Shown: positions 43,564 through 53,620, counted from the stretch's first letter. The stretch is DNA of 64,000 nucleotides from Gillisella vitis (GCF_001541345.2 NZ_LMVL02000006.1:1-64000); one strand, 5' to 3'. Translations and numbers: made by a program. The notes: generated from the sequence alone by a model not told the origin.

Positions 43564-44529
43564 TCAAATCGACCTGACCAGTTCCTCAAATCCGGGACGA
43601 CCCAACAGCATTCTGCACCGCAGGAAACGCCATTCGGCATATTTCAGAAACTCGACGCTGCGTCGGGGAGAGCGCATTTCCAGAAGCATGCTGCGCAAGG
43701 CCCAATAGAAATCATCGGCTGCCGCGTACAGGCGGCAGCGGGCAAAGGCCTTGGTGGAAAAGGCCCCATCATGCATTTCAAGAAGTGGCTTCATTTGGCT
43801 CTCAAACTGGTAAAGCTCATTCATCTGCACCCCAAGCTGGTAATAGGGGTCCATGTCACCAGCCATATCGAAGTCCACCAGCTGCAATTGGCCGGACGCA
43901 CCGATCATCACATTGGACGAATGCGGATCGCCGTGAGCCGCACAAAAATCAACACCAGCAGCAGAAATGGCGGAGTGGAGTGTCCTGGTCCAGGCATACA
44001 TCCAGGACGCATCCCCCGGCAGCGGGGCTTGCAGAGTTTGCATGATGGCCCAAAGCCCATCGATCCCCTCGAAGACCGACCACGGCCTACCCAATAATGG
44101 GCCTGCGGCAATCGCCTTCTGCATTTTGATCAACTGCAATACGGGAGCCTCGTGCATGAGGTCGTCGATTTTCGCCGCCCGCCAGCCTTGTCCCAGACGC
44201 TCCCAAAGCATCGCCCTGTCGGGGGGGGAGCAGGCAATTGGTTTTGGTGAAAACCCGAGATCATGCAGGCGCGTTGCCGCCGCAAAAGAGATGGCATCAT
44301 CCACCAGCTCTTTCGTTTCATCTCCGGCCACCTTCAGGAACAATGTCGGCTCAGTGCCATCAGGCGCGATGTCGAATGTGACGGATTCCACCGCATGATA
44401 AGACGGCGAAGCCACGGCAGGCAGCGCGACACGGTAGGTCAGGGTGTGCAAGGGGAGGGTGGTGAAACGCGATAAGGCGCGCTCAACGCGGGCTTCATCT
44501 TCATTGTCTGGTGTGCCGAGTGGTTTCAT
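43564..44529 (-). CDS. APH-fold phosphotransferase, second kinase of the operon
   Basis: Role: kinase for an unknown small molecule, perhaps the other product of amide cleavage by the M20 enzyme. Seen: 321 residues. The catalytic loop is FCAAHGDPHSSNVMIGASGQ near residue 207 and the metal site is LQLVDFDMAGDMDPYYQLGV. The N-lobe has FLKVAGDETKELVDDAISFA containing the ATP-binding Lys. It is only distantly related to the next gene (42613), so this is a pair of different kinases and not a recent duplication. The start overlaps the M20 stop by four bases (ATGA). Confidence 0.83.
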   Translation of the reverse strand: MKPLGTPDNEDEARVERALSRFTTLPLHTLTYRVALPAVASPSYHAVESVTFDIAPDGTEPTLFLKVAGDETKELVDDAISFAAATRLHDLGFSPKPIACSPPDRAMLWERLGQGWRAAKIDDLMHEAPVLQLIKMQKAIAAGPLLGRPWSVFEGIDGLWAIMQTLQAPLPGDASWMYAWTRTLHSAISAAGVDFCAAHGDPHSSNVMIGASGQLQLVDFDMAGDMDPYYQLGVQMNELYQFESQMKPLLEMHDGAFSTKAFARCRLYAAADDFYWALRSMLLEMRSPRRSVEFLKYAEWRFLRCRMLLGRPGFEELVRSI

Positions 44530-45821
44530 TGCGCCGCCTCATTGTGTTGCGCAGCCTCCAGCCCGTCGCAGGCAAGGCGATAGAGCATGTCGGCCAGAAC
44601 CTGCGTGCCAAATGCCTGGTCTTGCGGTGTCGTGTATTCCGTGGGGTGATGAATGACGCCGTTCTGGCTGCGCACGGCAAGCACCACGGCTGGGCAAACA
44701 GCAGACAGCGCCACGGCGTCGTGGCCGCCGACCGTATCGAGATGACGCATCGGTTCGCCATAGCTTTTGGCCGTCTGTTCCGCCAGAGAAACCAGGCCGG
44801 ACGCAAAATTGCCTGCCTTGCGCCGGTCAATGGAGCGTATTTCATAATCGATTTTAGCTTTTGCAGCAGCAGTTTCAGCGGCAACCTTCAGCTTCTGTTC
44901 GGCCTCCTCCAAAATCTCCGGCGAGGCAGATCGCAACTCGATGAACAACACGGCTTCCGCCGGAACGATATTGGGCGAATTGGGAAAAACCTCCAGACGG
45001 CCAACAGAGGTGTGAAGTTCAAGTCCGTAAGCGTCCACCATGGCCCGCAGATCGGCCATCAGATAGGCGGCACCCAACAGTGCATCCTTGCGCTCCGCCA
45101 TCGGCGTTGGACCGGTGTGGGCCTGACAGCCGAGAAAAGCGAGGTGGTATTTTGTGGCCCCCCAGAAACGGGTGAAGGCCCCGAATTTCTCCTCAGCGTT
45201 AAACAGCGTGCTTGCACCTTCAATGTGCAGCTCGATCAAGGCGTCTGGCACGGGTACCTTGTCCTTGCCCGCATAGCCAATCTCCTGAAGCGACTGGCGA
45301 ACCGTGACGCCGTTGCCATCAGCCCTGTCAAGTGCCCAGTCCAGTTCGGCCGCACCGGTAAAAACGCTGCTTCCCAACAGGCTCGGTTGAAACCGCGCAC
45401 CTTCCTCATTTGTCCAGTTCACGACCTGGAAATTGCAGGCCGCAAGACGATTTTCCGCCGCCAATCGTTCGCGCACCGCCAAAACGGCCTCGCAGGCCGC
45501 AACGACACCCAGTGCTCCATCAAAACGCCCACCATTCGGCTGGCTGTCAATGTGAGAACCAACCATGACAACAGGGGCATTTGCCCCGGCCAGCGGTGCT
45601 GAACCAAACTGATTGCCAATGGCGTCCACGGATTGAACAAACCCATTTTCAGCAAACCAGGACGCAAGCCAGTCGCGCGCCCTGCCATCTTCCTGCGACA
45701 ATGTAAGCCGGTTCATGGAACCGTCCGGACCGCCGCCGAAGGAAGACAATGTATCGACCATCGCCTGAAACCTCTTGGTATTAATAGGCGCTTTGGATGA
45801 TTTTGGAGACGCTTCAGGCAT
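44526..45821 (-). CDS. M20-family zinc amidohydrolase (N-carbamoyl-amino-acid hydrolase/allantoate amidohydrolase type)
   Basis: Role: hydrolyses an amide or ureido bond of a small substrate in the cytosol. Seen: from ATG 45821 (MPEASPKSSKAPINTKRFQA) 431 residues. Metal ligands are in VVMVGSHIDSQPNGGRFDGA (His, Asp) and VNWTNEEGARFQPSL (Glu pair). The dimerisation domain contains GCQAHTGPTPMAERKDAL, and the end has a SQNGVIHHPTEYT segment with a late His ligand. The closest functional groups are N-carbamoyl-L-amino acid hydrolase, beta-ureidopropionase and allantoate amidohydrolase; I cannot separate them by eye. The start overlaps the DeoR stop by eight bases. Confidence 0.9.
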   Translation of the reverse strand: MPEASPKSSKAPINTKRFQAMVDTLSSFGGGPDGSMNRLTLSQEDGRARDWLASWFAENGFVQSVDAIGNQFGSAPLAGANAPVVMVGSHIDSQPNGGRFDGALGVVAACEAVLAVRERLAAENRLAACNFQVVNWTNEEGARFQPSLLGSSVFTGAAELDWALDRADGNGVTVRQSLQEIGYAGKDKVPVPDALIELHIEGASTLFNAEEKFGAFTRFWGATKYHLAFLGCQAHTGPTPMAERKDALLGAAYLMADLRAMVDAYGLELHTSVGRLEVFPNSPNIVPAEAVLFIELRSASPEILEEAEQKLKVAAETAAAKAKIDYEIRSIDRRKAGNFASGLVSLAEQTAKSYGEPMRHLDTVGGHDAVALSAVCPAVVLAVRSQNGVIHHPTEYTTPQDQAFGTQVLADMLYRLACDGLEAAQHNEAAQ

Positions 45822-46575
45822 TGATGATGTCCACGTTTGATTGCGAAAAATAATCGGAAAAGTCTTTGGGCAGCACACCGCTGGTCACCACGGCGTCAAT
45901 GTCGCTCAGGCCAAAGGTATGGATAGAGCCAAGCCGTCCGAATTTTGAACTGTCCGCCACGATGATGGAGCGGCTGGCCTGCCCACGGGCAATGCGGCGC
46001 AGGACGGCTTCATCCTCGCCAAAGTCCATAAAGCCCCGTTCCAGATGGATGGCACTGATGGCGATGATCGCCAGGTCGAAAAAATGCTCCTTGAGGGCAG
46101 CAACCGTCTCGTGACCGTACGTCGCCTGATATTCCGGTCGCATGCGACCGCCCAGAACGCGCACACTGGCATCGGGGTAGGGGAAAAAATGGGCCGCAAC
46201 CGCAATGGAATTGCTGACGATTGTCACATCCCTGCGGGATTCTAGATGTTTCAGGCAGGCCAGTGTCGTGGTGCCGGTATCGATGAAAATCTTCATGCCG
46301 TTTTCGACCATGGAGGCCGCAGCCTCACCGATGCGGGCTTTTTCCCGGGCGCTGACCCGGATACGCTCACCGAACGGTTGGTCGCTGTCATGTCCGTCGA
46401 TCACGGCGCCACCATAGACCCGACGCGCATAGCCACGGATCTCCAATTCCTTCAAATCGCGACGGATGGATTCATGGCTGACCTGCAACTGCTCGGACAG
46501 TGCAACAACAGTCACTCTTTGATGCAGTTTCAGCATCTCCAGAATGTGTTTGATGCGGTTTTCCGTAAAACTCAT
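45814..46575 (-). CDS. DeoR-family transcriptional regulator
   Basis: Role: probably represses its own operon, with a phosphorylated product as inducer, as is common in DeoR proteins; that would fit the kinases encoded downstream (inference). Seen: 253 residues. The N-terminal DeoR helix-turn-helix is RIKHILEMLKLHQRVTVVAL, SEQLQVSHESIRRDLKELEI. The C-terminal sugar-phosphate-binding-like domain contains KIFIDTGTTTLACLKHLESR. Normal length. It is embedded within the operon, between the transporter ATPase (55 bases) and the M20 gene (overlap). Confidence 0.92.
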   Translation of the reverse strand: MSFTENRIKHILEMLKLHQRVTVVALSEQLQVSHESIRRDLKELEIRGYARRVYGGAVIDGHDSDQPFGERIRVSAREKARIGEAAASMVENGMKIFIDTGTTTLACLKHLESRRDVTIVSNSIAVAAHFFPYPDASVRVLGGRMRPEYQATYGHETVAALKEHFFDLAIIAISAIHLERGFMDFGEDEAVLRRIARGQASRSIIVADSSKFGRLGSIHTFGLSDIDAVVTSGVLPKDFSDYFSQSNVDIINA

Positions 46576-46630
46576 GGGCTTGTTTTTTCCTGCTGTTCTC
46601 TGCCTGTTTCAATATGGAGTCTGTCTTTCG

Positions 46631-48472
46631 TCAGGGGCTAGCCTCTGCAAGCAATCCTTTGTCCGGCACTGTTCCAAAAATCGGATTGACGAGATGACAG
46701 GCGGCAAAATCCTGTTCTCCCCTGTCGGTCAGACTTGGACTGATTGTGCTGCATTTTTCCATGGCATGCGGACAGCGCGACTTAAAGCTGCATCCGTCCG
46801 GAATGTGGATCGGGCTGGGCGGCTCGCCTTCCAGCAGGCATTCCTGCGGCTGGTAGCGCCGCTCTTCCAGCGTTGGCATGGCGCTGAGCAGCGCTTTTGT
46901 ATAGGGATGGCCCGGATCGAAAAACAACCGCTCGTTTTCCGCCAGTTCAAACACCTCACCCAGATACATCACCGCCACACGGTTGCAGACCTTGCGGACC
47001 ATGGCCAGATCATGGGAGATGAAAATATAGGTGAGGTTGTAGTCCTTCTGCAACGTCTGGAACAGGTCAAGCAATTTGAACTGCTCGGCCTGATCGAGCG
47101 CCGACAGTGTTTCATCCATGATCAGAATTTCAGGTTCCAGCACCAGAGCGCGCGCCACATTGATGCGTTGACGCTGACCGGCGCTGAGCCCCAGTGGTAA
47201 CTCCTCATAGAGCGCAGCAGGCAGGCCAACCTCGCCCATCACCTTCAGCACGCGCGTACGGATTGTTGCCTTGTCACGCCATCCATGGGTTCGTAGCGGC
47301 TCTTCCAGCATGCGGCCAACGGTGGTGCGGGGCGGCAGAGAGCCGAAGGGGTCCTGCAACACCATTTGCAGCGTGCTGCGAAACGCCAAAAGGTCCTTGC
47401 CGCCCAGCTGGGCAATGTCTTTGTCTTTGCACAGAACCTGACCGGAGCTTGGACGTTCGAGACGGCTCAACAGCCGCATCAGCGTGGATTTACCGCAGCC
47501 GGATTCGCCAACAATGGCGAAACTGTCACCTCTGCGAATATCAAACGTCACATTGCGCACCGCCCGCACGTTGTTGACCCCGCCAAGGCCGGTCTTCTTG
47601 CGAACCTTGTAGATCTGTGAGGCGTCACGCAGGCTGATCACCACCGGCCTGTCATCGTCGAGGCGTGCAACAGCGTTTTTTTCAAGCCAGATTTTCGGCG
47701 TCTGGGCCACCAGTTCGCGTGTGTAGGGATAGATTGGTGTGGCAATCAGGTTTTCTGCCGACTGTTCTTCAACGATCCGGCCATCCTCCATGACGAGAAT
47801 GCGCGAACAGGCTTCACGCGCTACCGGAAGAGAGGAGGAAACAAACAAAACGGCCGTATCGAAATCAGCCGTCAGCTCTTTCATCAAACGGATCACCTGC
47901 GCCGCCACCGTCACATCCAGCGGTTGGGTGACGTTATCGGCAATCAGCAGCGCCGGATTGGTAATCAGCGCATCGACAATCAGGGCTCGCTGCATCATCC
48001 CGCCACTGAACTGGGATGGGTAATCATCAAAGCGGCTGCGTGCTGAGGGAATTCGCACGGCCTCCAGCAAGGAAATCACCCGCTTTTCCGCATCCCCATA
48101 CGAGGTGCCGGGAACAACGGCCCGCAGCTTTTCAACAATCTGAGCACCAACCGACAAGGTCGGATCAAGAGCCCCCATTGGGTTAGACCCGACATAGGCC
48201 ACGCGGCGACGCAATTTGCGCATTTCTGCCGCACCAATAGCAAAAATATCTGTGCCCTCAAACAGCACCTGTCCCGACTGCACGCTCAGCGGCGGCTCCA
48301 ACCAGTTGACCACGGCCTTTGACAATACCGTTTTGCCCGCACCGCTGGCACCAACAACGCCAACGATCTCGCGGGGCTGTAATTTGAACGATATGCCGTC
48401 AAGAATCCGGCGCTGTTCGGCGTGGCCAGCCGTGACCACTAGATCTTTGAGTTCAAGAAGCGGGGGTGTCAT
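46631..48472 (-). CDS. Fused peptide/nickel-type ABC transporter ATPase (DppD-DppF fusion)
   Basis: Role: two nucleotide-binding domains in one chain powering the importer. Seen: 613 residues. Domain 1 has Walker [18 protein letters not shown] near residue 35 and signature [12 protein letters not shown]. Domain 2 has Walker [21 protein letters not shown], signature [15 protein letters not shown] and Walker [13 protein letters not shown]. It finishes with an oligopeptide-type C-terminal extension holding [14 protein letters not shown]. Odd: Walker B of domain 1 reads [13 protein letters not shown], with Asn where the catalytic Glu should be, so only one site may hydrolyse ATP. Overlaps the permease stop by one base. 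Confidence 0.92.
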   Translation of the reverse strand: MTPPLLELKDLVVTAGHAEQRRILDGISFKLQPREIVGVVGASGAGKTVLSKAVVNWLEPPLSVQSGQVLFEGTDIFAIGAAEMRKLRRRVAYVGSNPMGALDPTLSVGAQIVEKLRAVVPGTSYGDAEKRVISLLEAVRIPSARSRFDDYPSQFSGGMMQRALIVDALITNPALLIADNVTQPLDVTVAAQVIRLMKELTADFDTAVLFVSSSLPVAREACSRILVMEDGRIVEEQSAENLIATPIYPYTRELVAQTPKIWLEKNAVARLDDDRPVVISLRDASQIYKVRKKTGLGGVNNVRAVRNVTFDIRRGDSFAIVGESGCGKSTLMRLLSRLERPSSGQVLCKDKDIAQLGGKDLLAFRSTLQMVLQDPFGSLPPRTTVGRMLEEPLRTHGWRDKATIRTRVLKVMGEVGLPAALYEELPLGLSAGQRQRINVARALVLEPEILIMDETLSALDQAEQFKLLDLFQTLQKDYNLTYIFISHDLAMVRKVCNRVAVMYLGEVFELAENERLFFDPGHPYTKALLSAMPTLEERRYQPQECLLEGEPPSPIHIPDGCSFKSRCPHAMEKCSTISPSLTDRGEQDFAACHLVNPIFGTVPDKGLLAEASP

Positions 48473-49389
48473 TATTCAGCGCCTCCGTGAATGGTGTTTC
48501 TTGCCCGTTCCAGCGATGCGCCAACCAGATTGATACTGGTGAGCATCAGGCCGAGGAAAATTCCGGGCATGGTGGCAATCCACCAGGCGTTGAGCAGATA
48601 TTTGCGTCCATCCGCGATGATATTGCCAAAGGTCGGCGTCGGTGGCTGAACACCAAGGCCAAGAAAGCCCAGAATGGATTCGAAAATCATCATCCGCGCC
48701 ACATCCAGCACCGAGATGAACAGCACGGGCGGCAGCAGTAGCGGCACGAGCAGCGTCAGGATAATGCGCAGGTCTGTGGAGCCACCGAGCTTTGAGGCAC
48801 GGACATATTCCCCCTGTCGCTCCGTCATCACAATGCTACGCATGATGCGGGCATAGACCGGCCAATTGGATAGCCCTAGTACAAGAATGATCGCCGGAAT
48901 GGTCGGACGCGATACGCCCAGAACCGAGATGGCCAGAATGATCATCGGGATCGATAGTTGCGCATCGGTCAGGCGCATGATGATTGCATCGGTGCGTCCG
49001 CCAAAATAGCCGGCAAGCGTGCCAAGCGCGCAACCGATAATCAGCATCACCACGACAGAGGATACGCCAATCAGAAACGAATAGCGCAAGCCCACCAGTG
49101 AGCGGACCAGCATGTCACGACCAATCTGATCGGTGCCAAGTGGATGGGCAAAACTCCAGGTCTCACCAATGAACAGGGGGGGAAGCAGCCGGGCACGCAC
49201 GTTCATTTTTGTCGGGTCGAGACCGCTCAGTTCGGGATAGAGTGCCGCTGCGAGAGCCAGCAGCAGAAAGATGGCAACGCCAATGCGAAAACCCGGTGTG
49301 GAAGAGGCCTTGTCATAGATCCGTCGGGGGATCGATCGGGACAGGGCAGGTGCCATGATGGCCGAAGGGGCTGGGCTGGTGAAGGTCAT
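48472..49389 (-). CDS. Peptide-type ABC transporter permease (DppC-like)
   Basis: Role: inner-membrane permease of the importer. Seen: 305 residues. The N-terminal OppC-type segment has a first span (FRIGVAIFLLLALAAALYPE) and the extracytoplasmic motif AHPLGTDQIGRDMLVRSLVG. The coupling loop is YVRASKLGGSTDLRIILTLL, followed by five more spans. Overlaps both neighbours by one base (TGATG upstream, TAATG downstream), so it is tightly coupled in the operon. Confidence 0.92.
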   Translation of the reverse strand: MTFTSPAPSAIMAPALSRSIPRRIYDKASSTPGFRIGVAIFLLLALAAALYPELSGLDPTKMNVRARLLPPLFIGETWSFAHPLGTDQIGRDMLVRSLVGLRYSFLIGVSSVVVMLIIGCALGTLAGYFGGRTDAIIMRLTDAQLSIPMIILAISVLGVSRPTIPAIILVLGLSNWPVYARIMRSIVMTERQGEYVRASKLGGSTDLRIILTLLVPLLLPPVLFISVLDVARMMIFESILGFLGLGVQPPTPTFGNIIADGRKYLLNAWWIATMPGIFLGLMLTSINLVGASLERARNTIHGGAE

Positions 49390-50375
49390 CAGTATTCGAG
49401 CCTCGGATCAATGGTGGTGGCAACAAGATCAACGAGGATGTTGATCAGCACGAAGATGGCGCTGGTAACGATGGCAATGCCCTGGATCAGCGGAAAATCC
49501 CGTTGCAGCACGGCGTTGATGGTCAGCAGGCCAAGGCCGGGGTAATCGAAGATATATTCAACGATGATCACGCCGCCGAGCAGGCTGGAAAATTGCACGC
49601 CCAGCAGATTGAGCAGCGGCACGGACGCATTGCGCAGCGCATGATTGGCAATGATGCGGCTGTTGCTCAGGCCGCGAACCCGCCCAACCGACACGTAAGG
49701 CTCCATCATCTGGGCGGAGACGGAACTGACCAGCGTGCGGATCAACACCGGCGCAAGTTCGACAGCCAGGACGATGGCGGGCAGGATCGTATAGGCAAAA
49801 CCCTGATAGCCGATGGCCGGAAGCCAGCCGAGCTTGACCGAAAACAGCAAGGCAAGCACGATTCCGAGCCAGAAATTCGGCAGGGATATGAAGATCGAGG
49901 AGATATAGAAGGCCAGCTTGTCCGGCCATCGCCCCGGTGCCAACCCTCCGGCCACGCCGACAATACTGGAAAATATCAGGGCGATGACAAGCGTGACCGC
50001 TGCAAGTTGCAAGGTCATGGGCAAGGCACCAAAAATCAGAGTGAAAACCTTGGCGCGCTCGCCGCGCGTTGTATCGTTGAAACTCGAGCCGCCTGTTGCC
50101 GCGCCATTGGCGGGGCGCACAAAGGATTCGCCAAGATCACCCTGCACCACGCCAGACATATAGCGCCCGAACTGAACGAGGATCGGATCACGCAATCCCA
50201 TATCCTTGGCGATTTTCTCGATCAGGGCTTCAGGGGCCATGCCGCCCGCCATCATGCGCACGGGATCGCCTGGCACCACCCGAAGCAGGGTGAAGATCAG
50301 CAAAGACACCAGAAAAATAATAATCGCACCTTGAAACAGCCGTCTGACGAGGAAATTCAATGCGAACATCGGCAT
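49389..50375 (-). CDS. Peptide-type ABC transporter permease (DppB-like)
   Basis: Role: partner permease of the DppC-like protein. Seen: 328 residues from 50375. A second Met at 50369 has better spacing from a GGAG sequence, so the true start may be there. The OppB-type N-terminus is FLVRRLFQGAIIIFLVSLLI. GDPVRMMAGGMAPEALIEKI follows as in the family, and the coupling loop reads YVSVGRVRGLSNSRIIANHA. Six spans. A long loop at residues 85-105 (NGAATGGSSFNDTTRGERAK) is unusual. Seventy-six bases downstream of the binding protein gene. Confidence 0.92.
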   Translation of the reverse strand: MPMFALNFLVRRLFQGAIIIFLVSLLIFTLLRVVPGDPVRMMAGGMAPEALIEKIAKDMGLRDPILVQFGRYMSGVVQGDLGESFVRPANGAATGGSSFNDTTRGERAKVFTLIFGALPMTLQLAAVTLVIALIFSSIVGVAGGLAPGRWPDKLAFYISSIFISLPNFWLGIVLALLFSVKLGWLPAIGYQGFAYTILPAIVLAVELAPVLIRTLVSSVSAQMMEPYVSVGRVRGLSNSRIIANHALRNASVPLLNLLGVQFSSLLGGVIIVEYIFDYPGLGLLTINAVLQRDFPLIQGIAIVTSAIFVLINILVDLVATTIDPRLEY

Positions 50376-50451
50376 GCACTCCGCTTCGGTCCTGATGGTC
50401 GCCGCACGCTGAAATCTCCGGCGTGCGGCCAGTCTTACGTCCGATGCAGCA

Positions 50452-52038
50452 TCATGCAGCGGGCTTTGAAGCGTCCATGGACCCGTCTGGATAAATGTAG
50501 AGGCCTTCCTTGAACTCCTTTTGCATGGCGTGGATCATGACAGAGGTGAACAGCGATAGGGCCGGCATTTTCGAAGCGATCAAAGGCATCGTTTCGGATT
50601 GCAGAACTTTCTTGCGCTCTTCCAGGGTTGCAGCATTGCGCTCCTTGTCGAGGCTTGCATCAATGTCCTTGTCGACAATGCCGCAAATGCGCTTGGAGCT
50701 TGAATGGAAGTGCGTTCGCAGAACAAGATCGGGCTCCGGTGATGCCGTTGACCAGCCGCAATCGACCATATGGCCGGGTCCGCCGCCTGGGCGATCGTAC
50801 AATTGTTCGTTCCATGCCGCAGGCTCCAGCACGGTCAGGCTGACGGGGAAGCCCTGTTCGTTCAGCATGCCTGTCAGCACCTCGCCATATTCCTTGGTCT
50901 TGGGATAGAACCCAACCGAGGTAATATATTCGAGCGGTGGCAAGCCCTTGCCGTTTGGAAAGCCTGCTTCAGCAAGCAGTGCCTGGCACTTTTCTGGATC
51001 GTATTTCGGATAATTTTCCAGATCGACATAGCCGAACTTGACTGGCGACACGAAGTTGGACGACGCATGACCTGCCGATCCGAGCACTTCGAGGATCATG
51101 TCACGGTCGATGGCGTGGCAAGCTGCCAGCCGCACCCGCGGATCGTTGAAAGGCGGCTTGGAGCACCGGAACCAAAGATATTTGTTTTCAACCGAAACAA
51201 CCTCGTTGATGGCGATTTGCGGATTGCCTTTCAGCGTCGCCACCTGTTCTGGCTCCAGACGCTCGACAATCGAAGCCTGACCATTCATCAGCGACAGCAT
51301 ACGCGTGGTGGAATCGCCAGTGAAGGTAAAGTTGATGCCGGGAATGCCTGGCTTGCCTTTGAAATAGCCATCGAAAGCGGCCATTACCGTGTCATTGCCG
51401 CGCTGCTCAACGAATTTGAACGGTCCCGTGCCATTCAAGCGTTGAGAGAGAACACCACCTGGACCGCCTGCAACGTCTCTTGCCGACATGATGGGAAGGA
51501 AAGAGGCGAGGAAGATGAAGAGATGGGCCGGATAACCACCCTTGGACGTGTCGATGATGACGGTGTAATCGTCCGGTGTCTCAATCGTGAGGGTTTCGGT
51601 CGGCCCTGGATACCATTGGGCCGGACGATCGGCCCTGGAGCCATATTCAAAAGTGGCCTTGACATCTTCGGCCTTGAAAGGCTTGCCATCATGGAACGTG
51701 ATGCCCTGTCGCAGCTTGATCTGCAACCGATGTGCATCCAGCAGTTTGATGTCGGTTGCCAGTTCGTAGACCACCTCACCGGGATTATCGAGCTTCATTG
51801 GCGAGCGCGTCAGAAAGCCCATGACGAACCCCTCGATATTTTTCTGCGAGAGCGTCGTGTGGGCCGTCGGGTCCCAGTTGCCGGTGATATTTTCGGCAGA
51901 GAGAAACGTCATGACCTTGCCCGACTGGGCAAAGGCGGAGGAAATGAAGAAGTCGGGGTTCATCTGCATAAAGCCTGCGGCAGCGGCCGCCCCGACGGTT
52001 CCTTGCAGGAAGCGACGGCGATTGATCTCTGAACTCAT
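50452..52038 (-). CDS. Peptide-type ABC transporter substrate-binding protein (SBP family 5), Tat-exported
   Basis: Role: periplasmic receptor that fixes the importer's substrate range. Seen: 528 residues. The N-terminus MSSEINRRRFLQGTVGAAAA has the twin-arginine motif NRRRFLQ, then a hydrophobic stretch and the cleavage site SSAFAQS. A family-5 signature follows (GITFHDGKPFKAEDVKATFE). Tat export implies folding before transport, perhaps with a bound cofactor or ligand. GGGGAA precedes the start. First gene of the operon that runs to 42613; its promoter should lie in 52039-52382. Confidence 0.93.
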   Translation of the reverse strand: MSSEINRRRFLQGTVGAAAAAGFMQMNPDFFISSAFAQSGKVMTFLSAENITGNWDPTAHTTLSQKNIEGFVMGFLTRSPMKLDNPGEVVYELATDIKLLDAHRLQIKLRQGITFHDGKPFKAEDVKATFEYGSRADRPAQWYPGPTETLTIETPDDYTVIIDTSKGGYPAHLFIFLASFLPIMSARDVAGGPGGVLSQRLNGTGPFKFVEQRGNDTVMAAFDGYFKGKPGIPGINFTFTGDSTTRMLSLMNGQASIVERLEPEQVATLKGNPQIAINEVVSVENKYLWFRCSKPPFNDPRVRLAACHAIDRDMILEVLGSAGHASSNFVSPVKFGYVDLENYPKYDPEKCQALLAEAGFPNGKGLPPLEYITSVGFYPKTKEYGEVLTGMLNEQGFPVSLTVLEPAAWNEQLYDRPGGGPGHMVDCGWSTASPEPDLVLRTHFHSSSKRICGIVDKDIDASLDKERNAATLEERKKVLQSETMPLIASKMPALSLFTSVMIHAMQKEFKEGLYIYPDGSMDASKPAA

Positions 52039-52382
52039 AGGTTCCCCTTTTCTTATAGAAACTCACAGAACCGCCAAAACGGTCAAATCAGTCAAAGCAA
52101 TTTGCGTGCCACGCAACCACATCACCGATTCAGATGGCGTTTGCGACAATTCTCTATGTGGTTTTTGTGGTTTTTGTTCAAATTTCGGGCTTGAAGCAAA
52201 ATGCGTGCTCAAATATAGGCCGCCCTCGCAGGTAGAGAGCTATGGCGTGACGTGTCAAAAGCTGCTTACAAGAACCCGCCGCCGTTCGGCCAGTTGGCGT
52301 CATCCCGGCAATTGAAATGCCGATCGCTGTCTGCGTCAGCCTGATCATGGAACCCGCAGGCCGTTCCATAGTTATTTCGGGA
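52039..52382. other. Divergent promoter gap between the ABC operon and topoisomerase IB
   Basis: No gene seen. There is a short direct repeat (TGTGGTTTTTGTGGTTTTTG near 52158-52177), possibly part of the operon control region. Confidence 0.35.
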
Positions 52383-53453
52383 ATGAACCAGATCACCACC
52401 GAAATCGATAGAAACGCGACCGAAGCCGAGCTTACGTCCGGGCTCGTTTATGTTGCAGGATTGGAGACCGGGATAACCCGGAAGATGGGTGCCAGAGGCT
52501 TCCTCTATTACCGGCCAGACGGGCGGCGAATTACCCAGGCTGATGAGATTGCTCGTCTAAATTCGCTGGCAATACCGCCCGCCTATACAGACGTCGTCAT
52601 CTCGACCAATCCGTTCTCACACCTTCAGGCAATCGGCACGGATGCGAGAGGGCGTCGGCAATATCGATATCATAAAGACTGGCACGCCGAACGAGGTAAA
52701 GCCAAGTTCGAACGGTTGGCCGATTTCGCGTCCCGACTTCCAGACCTGCGCGAGAGGGTCGACATCGATCTTCGTTCGCGTGGCCTTAACCTCGACAAGG
52801 CGTTGGCAACCGTCGTATGGATGCTCGATAACCTCTATATCAGGATCGGAAACGCTGCCTATGCAGAGGCGAACAAGTCGTTCGGCCTGACCACGTTGCG
52901 CAGTCGTCACGTGCGGGTCGAAGGCGCCAGCGTTAAGTTTCGGTTCAAAGGCAAATCCGGCAAGGAATGGAACCTTGCCCATAGTGACCGGCGGATCGCC
53001 AATGTCCTGCGAAAACTACAGGAACTTCCAGGGCAGCATCTTTTTCAATACGTTTGCGATCAAGGCGGATGCAGACCGATCTCCTCGCATGATGTGAATG
53101 CCTATATCCGAGAGATGACAGGTGACGATTTTAGTTCACGCCAGTTCAGGACGTGGGGCGCAACGTGCATGGCAGTGGAGGCACTGGCTTCTGCCGAGCC
53201 CGCTACGACGAAACGCGAACTGGCCCGCCAACTCAATGAAGCGATTGACGCAGTCGCTGCGAAGCTGGTCAATACACGATCTGTCTGTCGGTCTTCCTAC
53301 ATACATCCCGCCGTGTTCGAAGACTTCCAAACGGGTACGCTTCGTGATGTCCTTAAGTTGAAAACCACGAGTGAACGCCTTCTTCAATGGATGGACGAAG
53401 GCGAGATCCAAGTGCTAAAATGGCTGAAGAAACAAACGATATCCAAGGGCTAG
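52383..53453 (+). CDS. DNA topoisomerase IB (poxvirus-type)
   Basis: Role: relaxes supercoils by transient single-strand cleavage through a 3'-phosphotyrosine. Seen: from ATG 52383 (MNQITTEIDRNATEAELTSG) 356 residues; starts at 52317 and 52347 are also in frame. An N-terminal part has GFLYYRPDGRRITQADEIAR and LAIPPAYTDVVIST. Catalytic residues are in RRQYRYHKDWHAERGKAKFE (Arg), FRFKGKSGKEWNL (Lys), RQFRTWGATC (Arg) and VCRSSYIHPAV (nucleophile Tyr). Length is standard for bacterial type IB enzymes, common on rhizobial plasmids. Divergent from the ABC operon and monocistronic. Confidence 0.93.
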   Translation: MNQITTEIDRNATEAELTSGLVYVAGLETGITRKMGARGFLYYRPDGRRITQADEIARLNSLAIPPAYTDVVISTNPFSHLQAIGTDARGRRQYRYHKDWHAERGKAKFERLADFASRLPDLRERVDIDLRSRGLNLDKALATVVWMLDNLYIRIGNAAYAEANKSFGLTTLRSRHVRVEGASVKFRFKGKSGKEWNLAHSDRRIANVLRKLQELPGQHLFQYVCDQGGCRPISSHDVNAYIREMTGDDFSSRQFRTWGATCMAVEALASAEPATTKRELARQLNEAIDAVAAKLVNTRSVCRSSYIHPAVFEDFQTGTLRDVLKLKTTSERLLQWMDEGEIQVLKWLKKQTISKG

Positions 53454-53620
53454 CCTAACGCTGCTTACGTCAGATCGGTTGTGCATCGTGACCGATCACT
53501 CCAAATCATCGAAGATGATCTCCCGATGGAAAATGGAGGATTTCATTAACCAAGCTCGGATAACAATCGTTAACCGTCCCGTAGATGTATACGGGCGTCC
53601 GCTAACGTTGGCCGATCGAG

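Noticed and set aside
50770-52032. 420-codon plus-strand frame opposite the ABC binding protein gene
   Set aside because: Shadow of a real gene; composition is rich in Arg, His and Gln as expected of antisense frames in GC-rich DNA.
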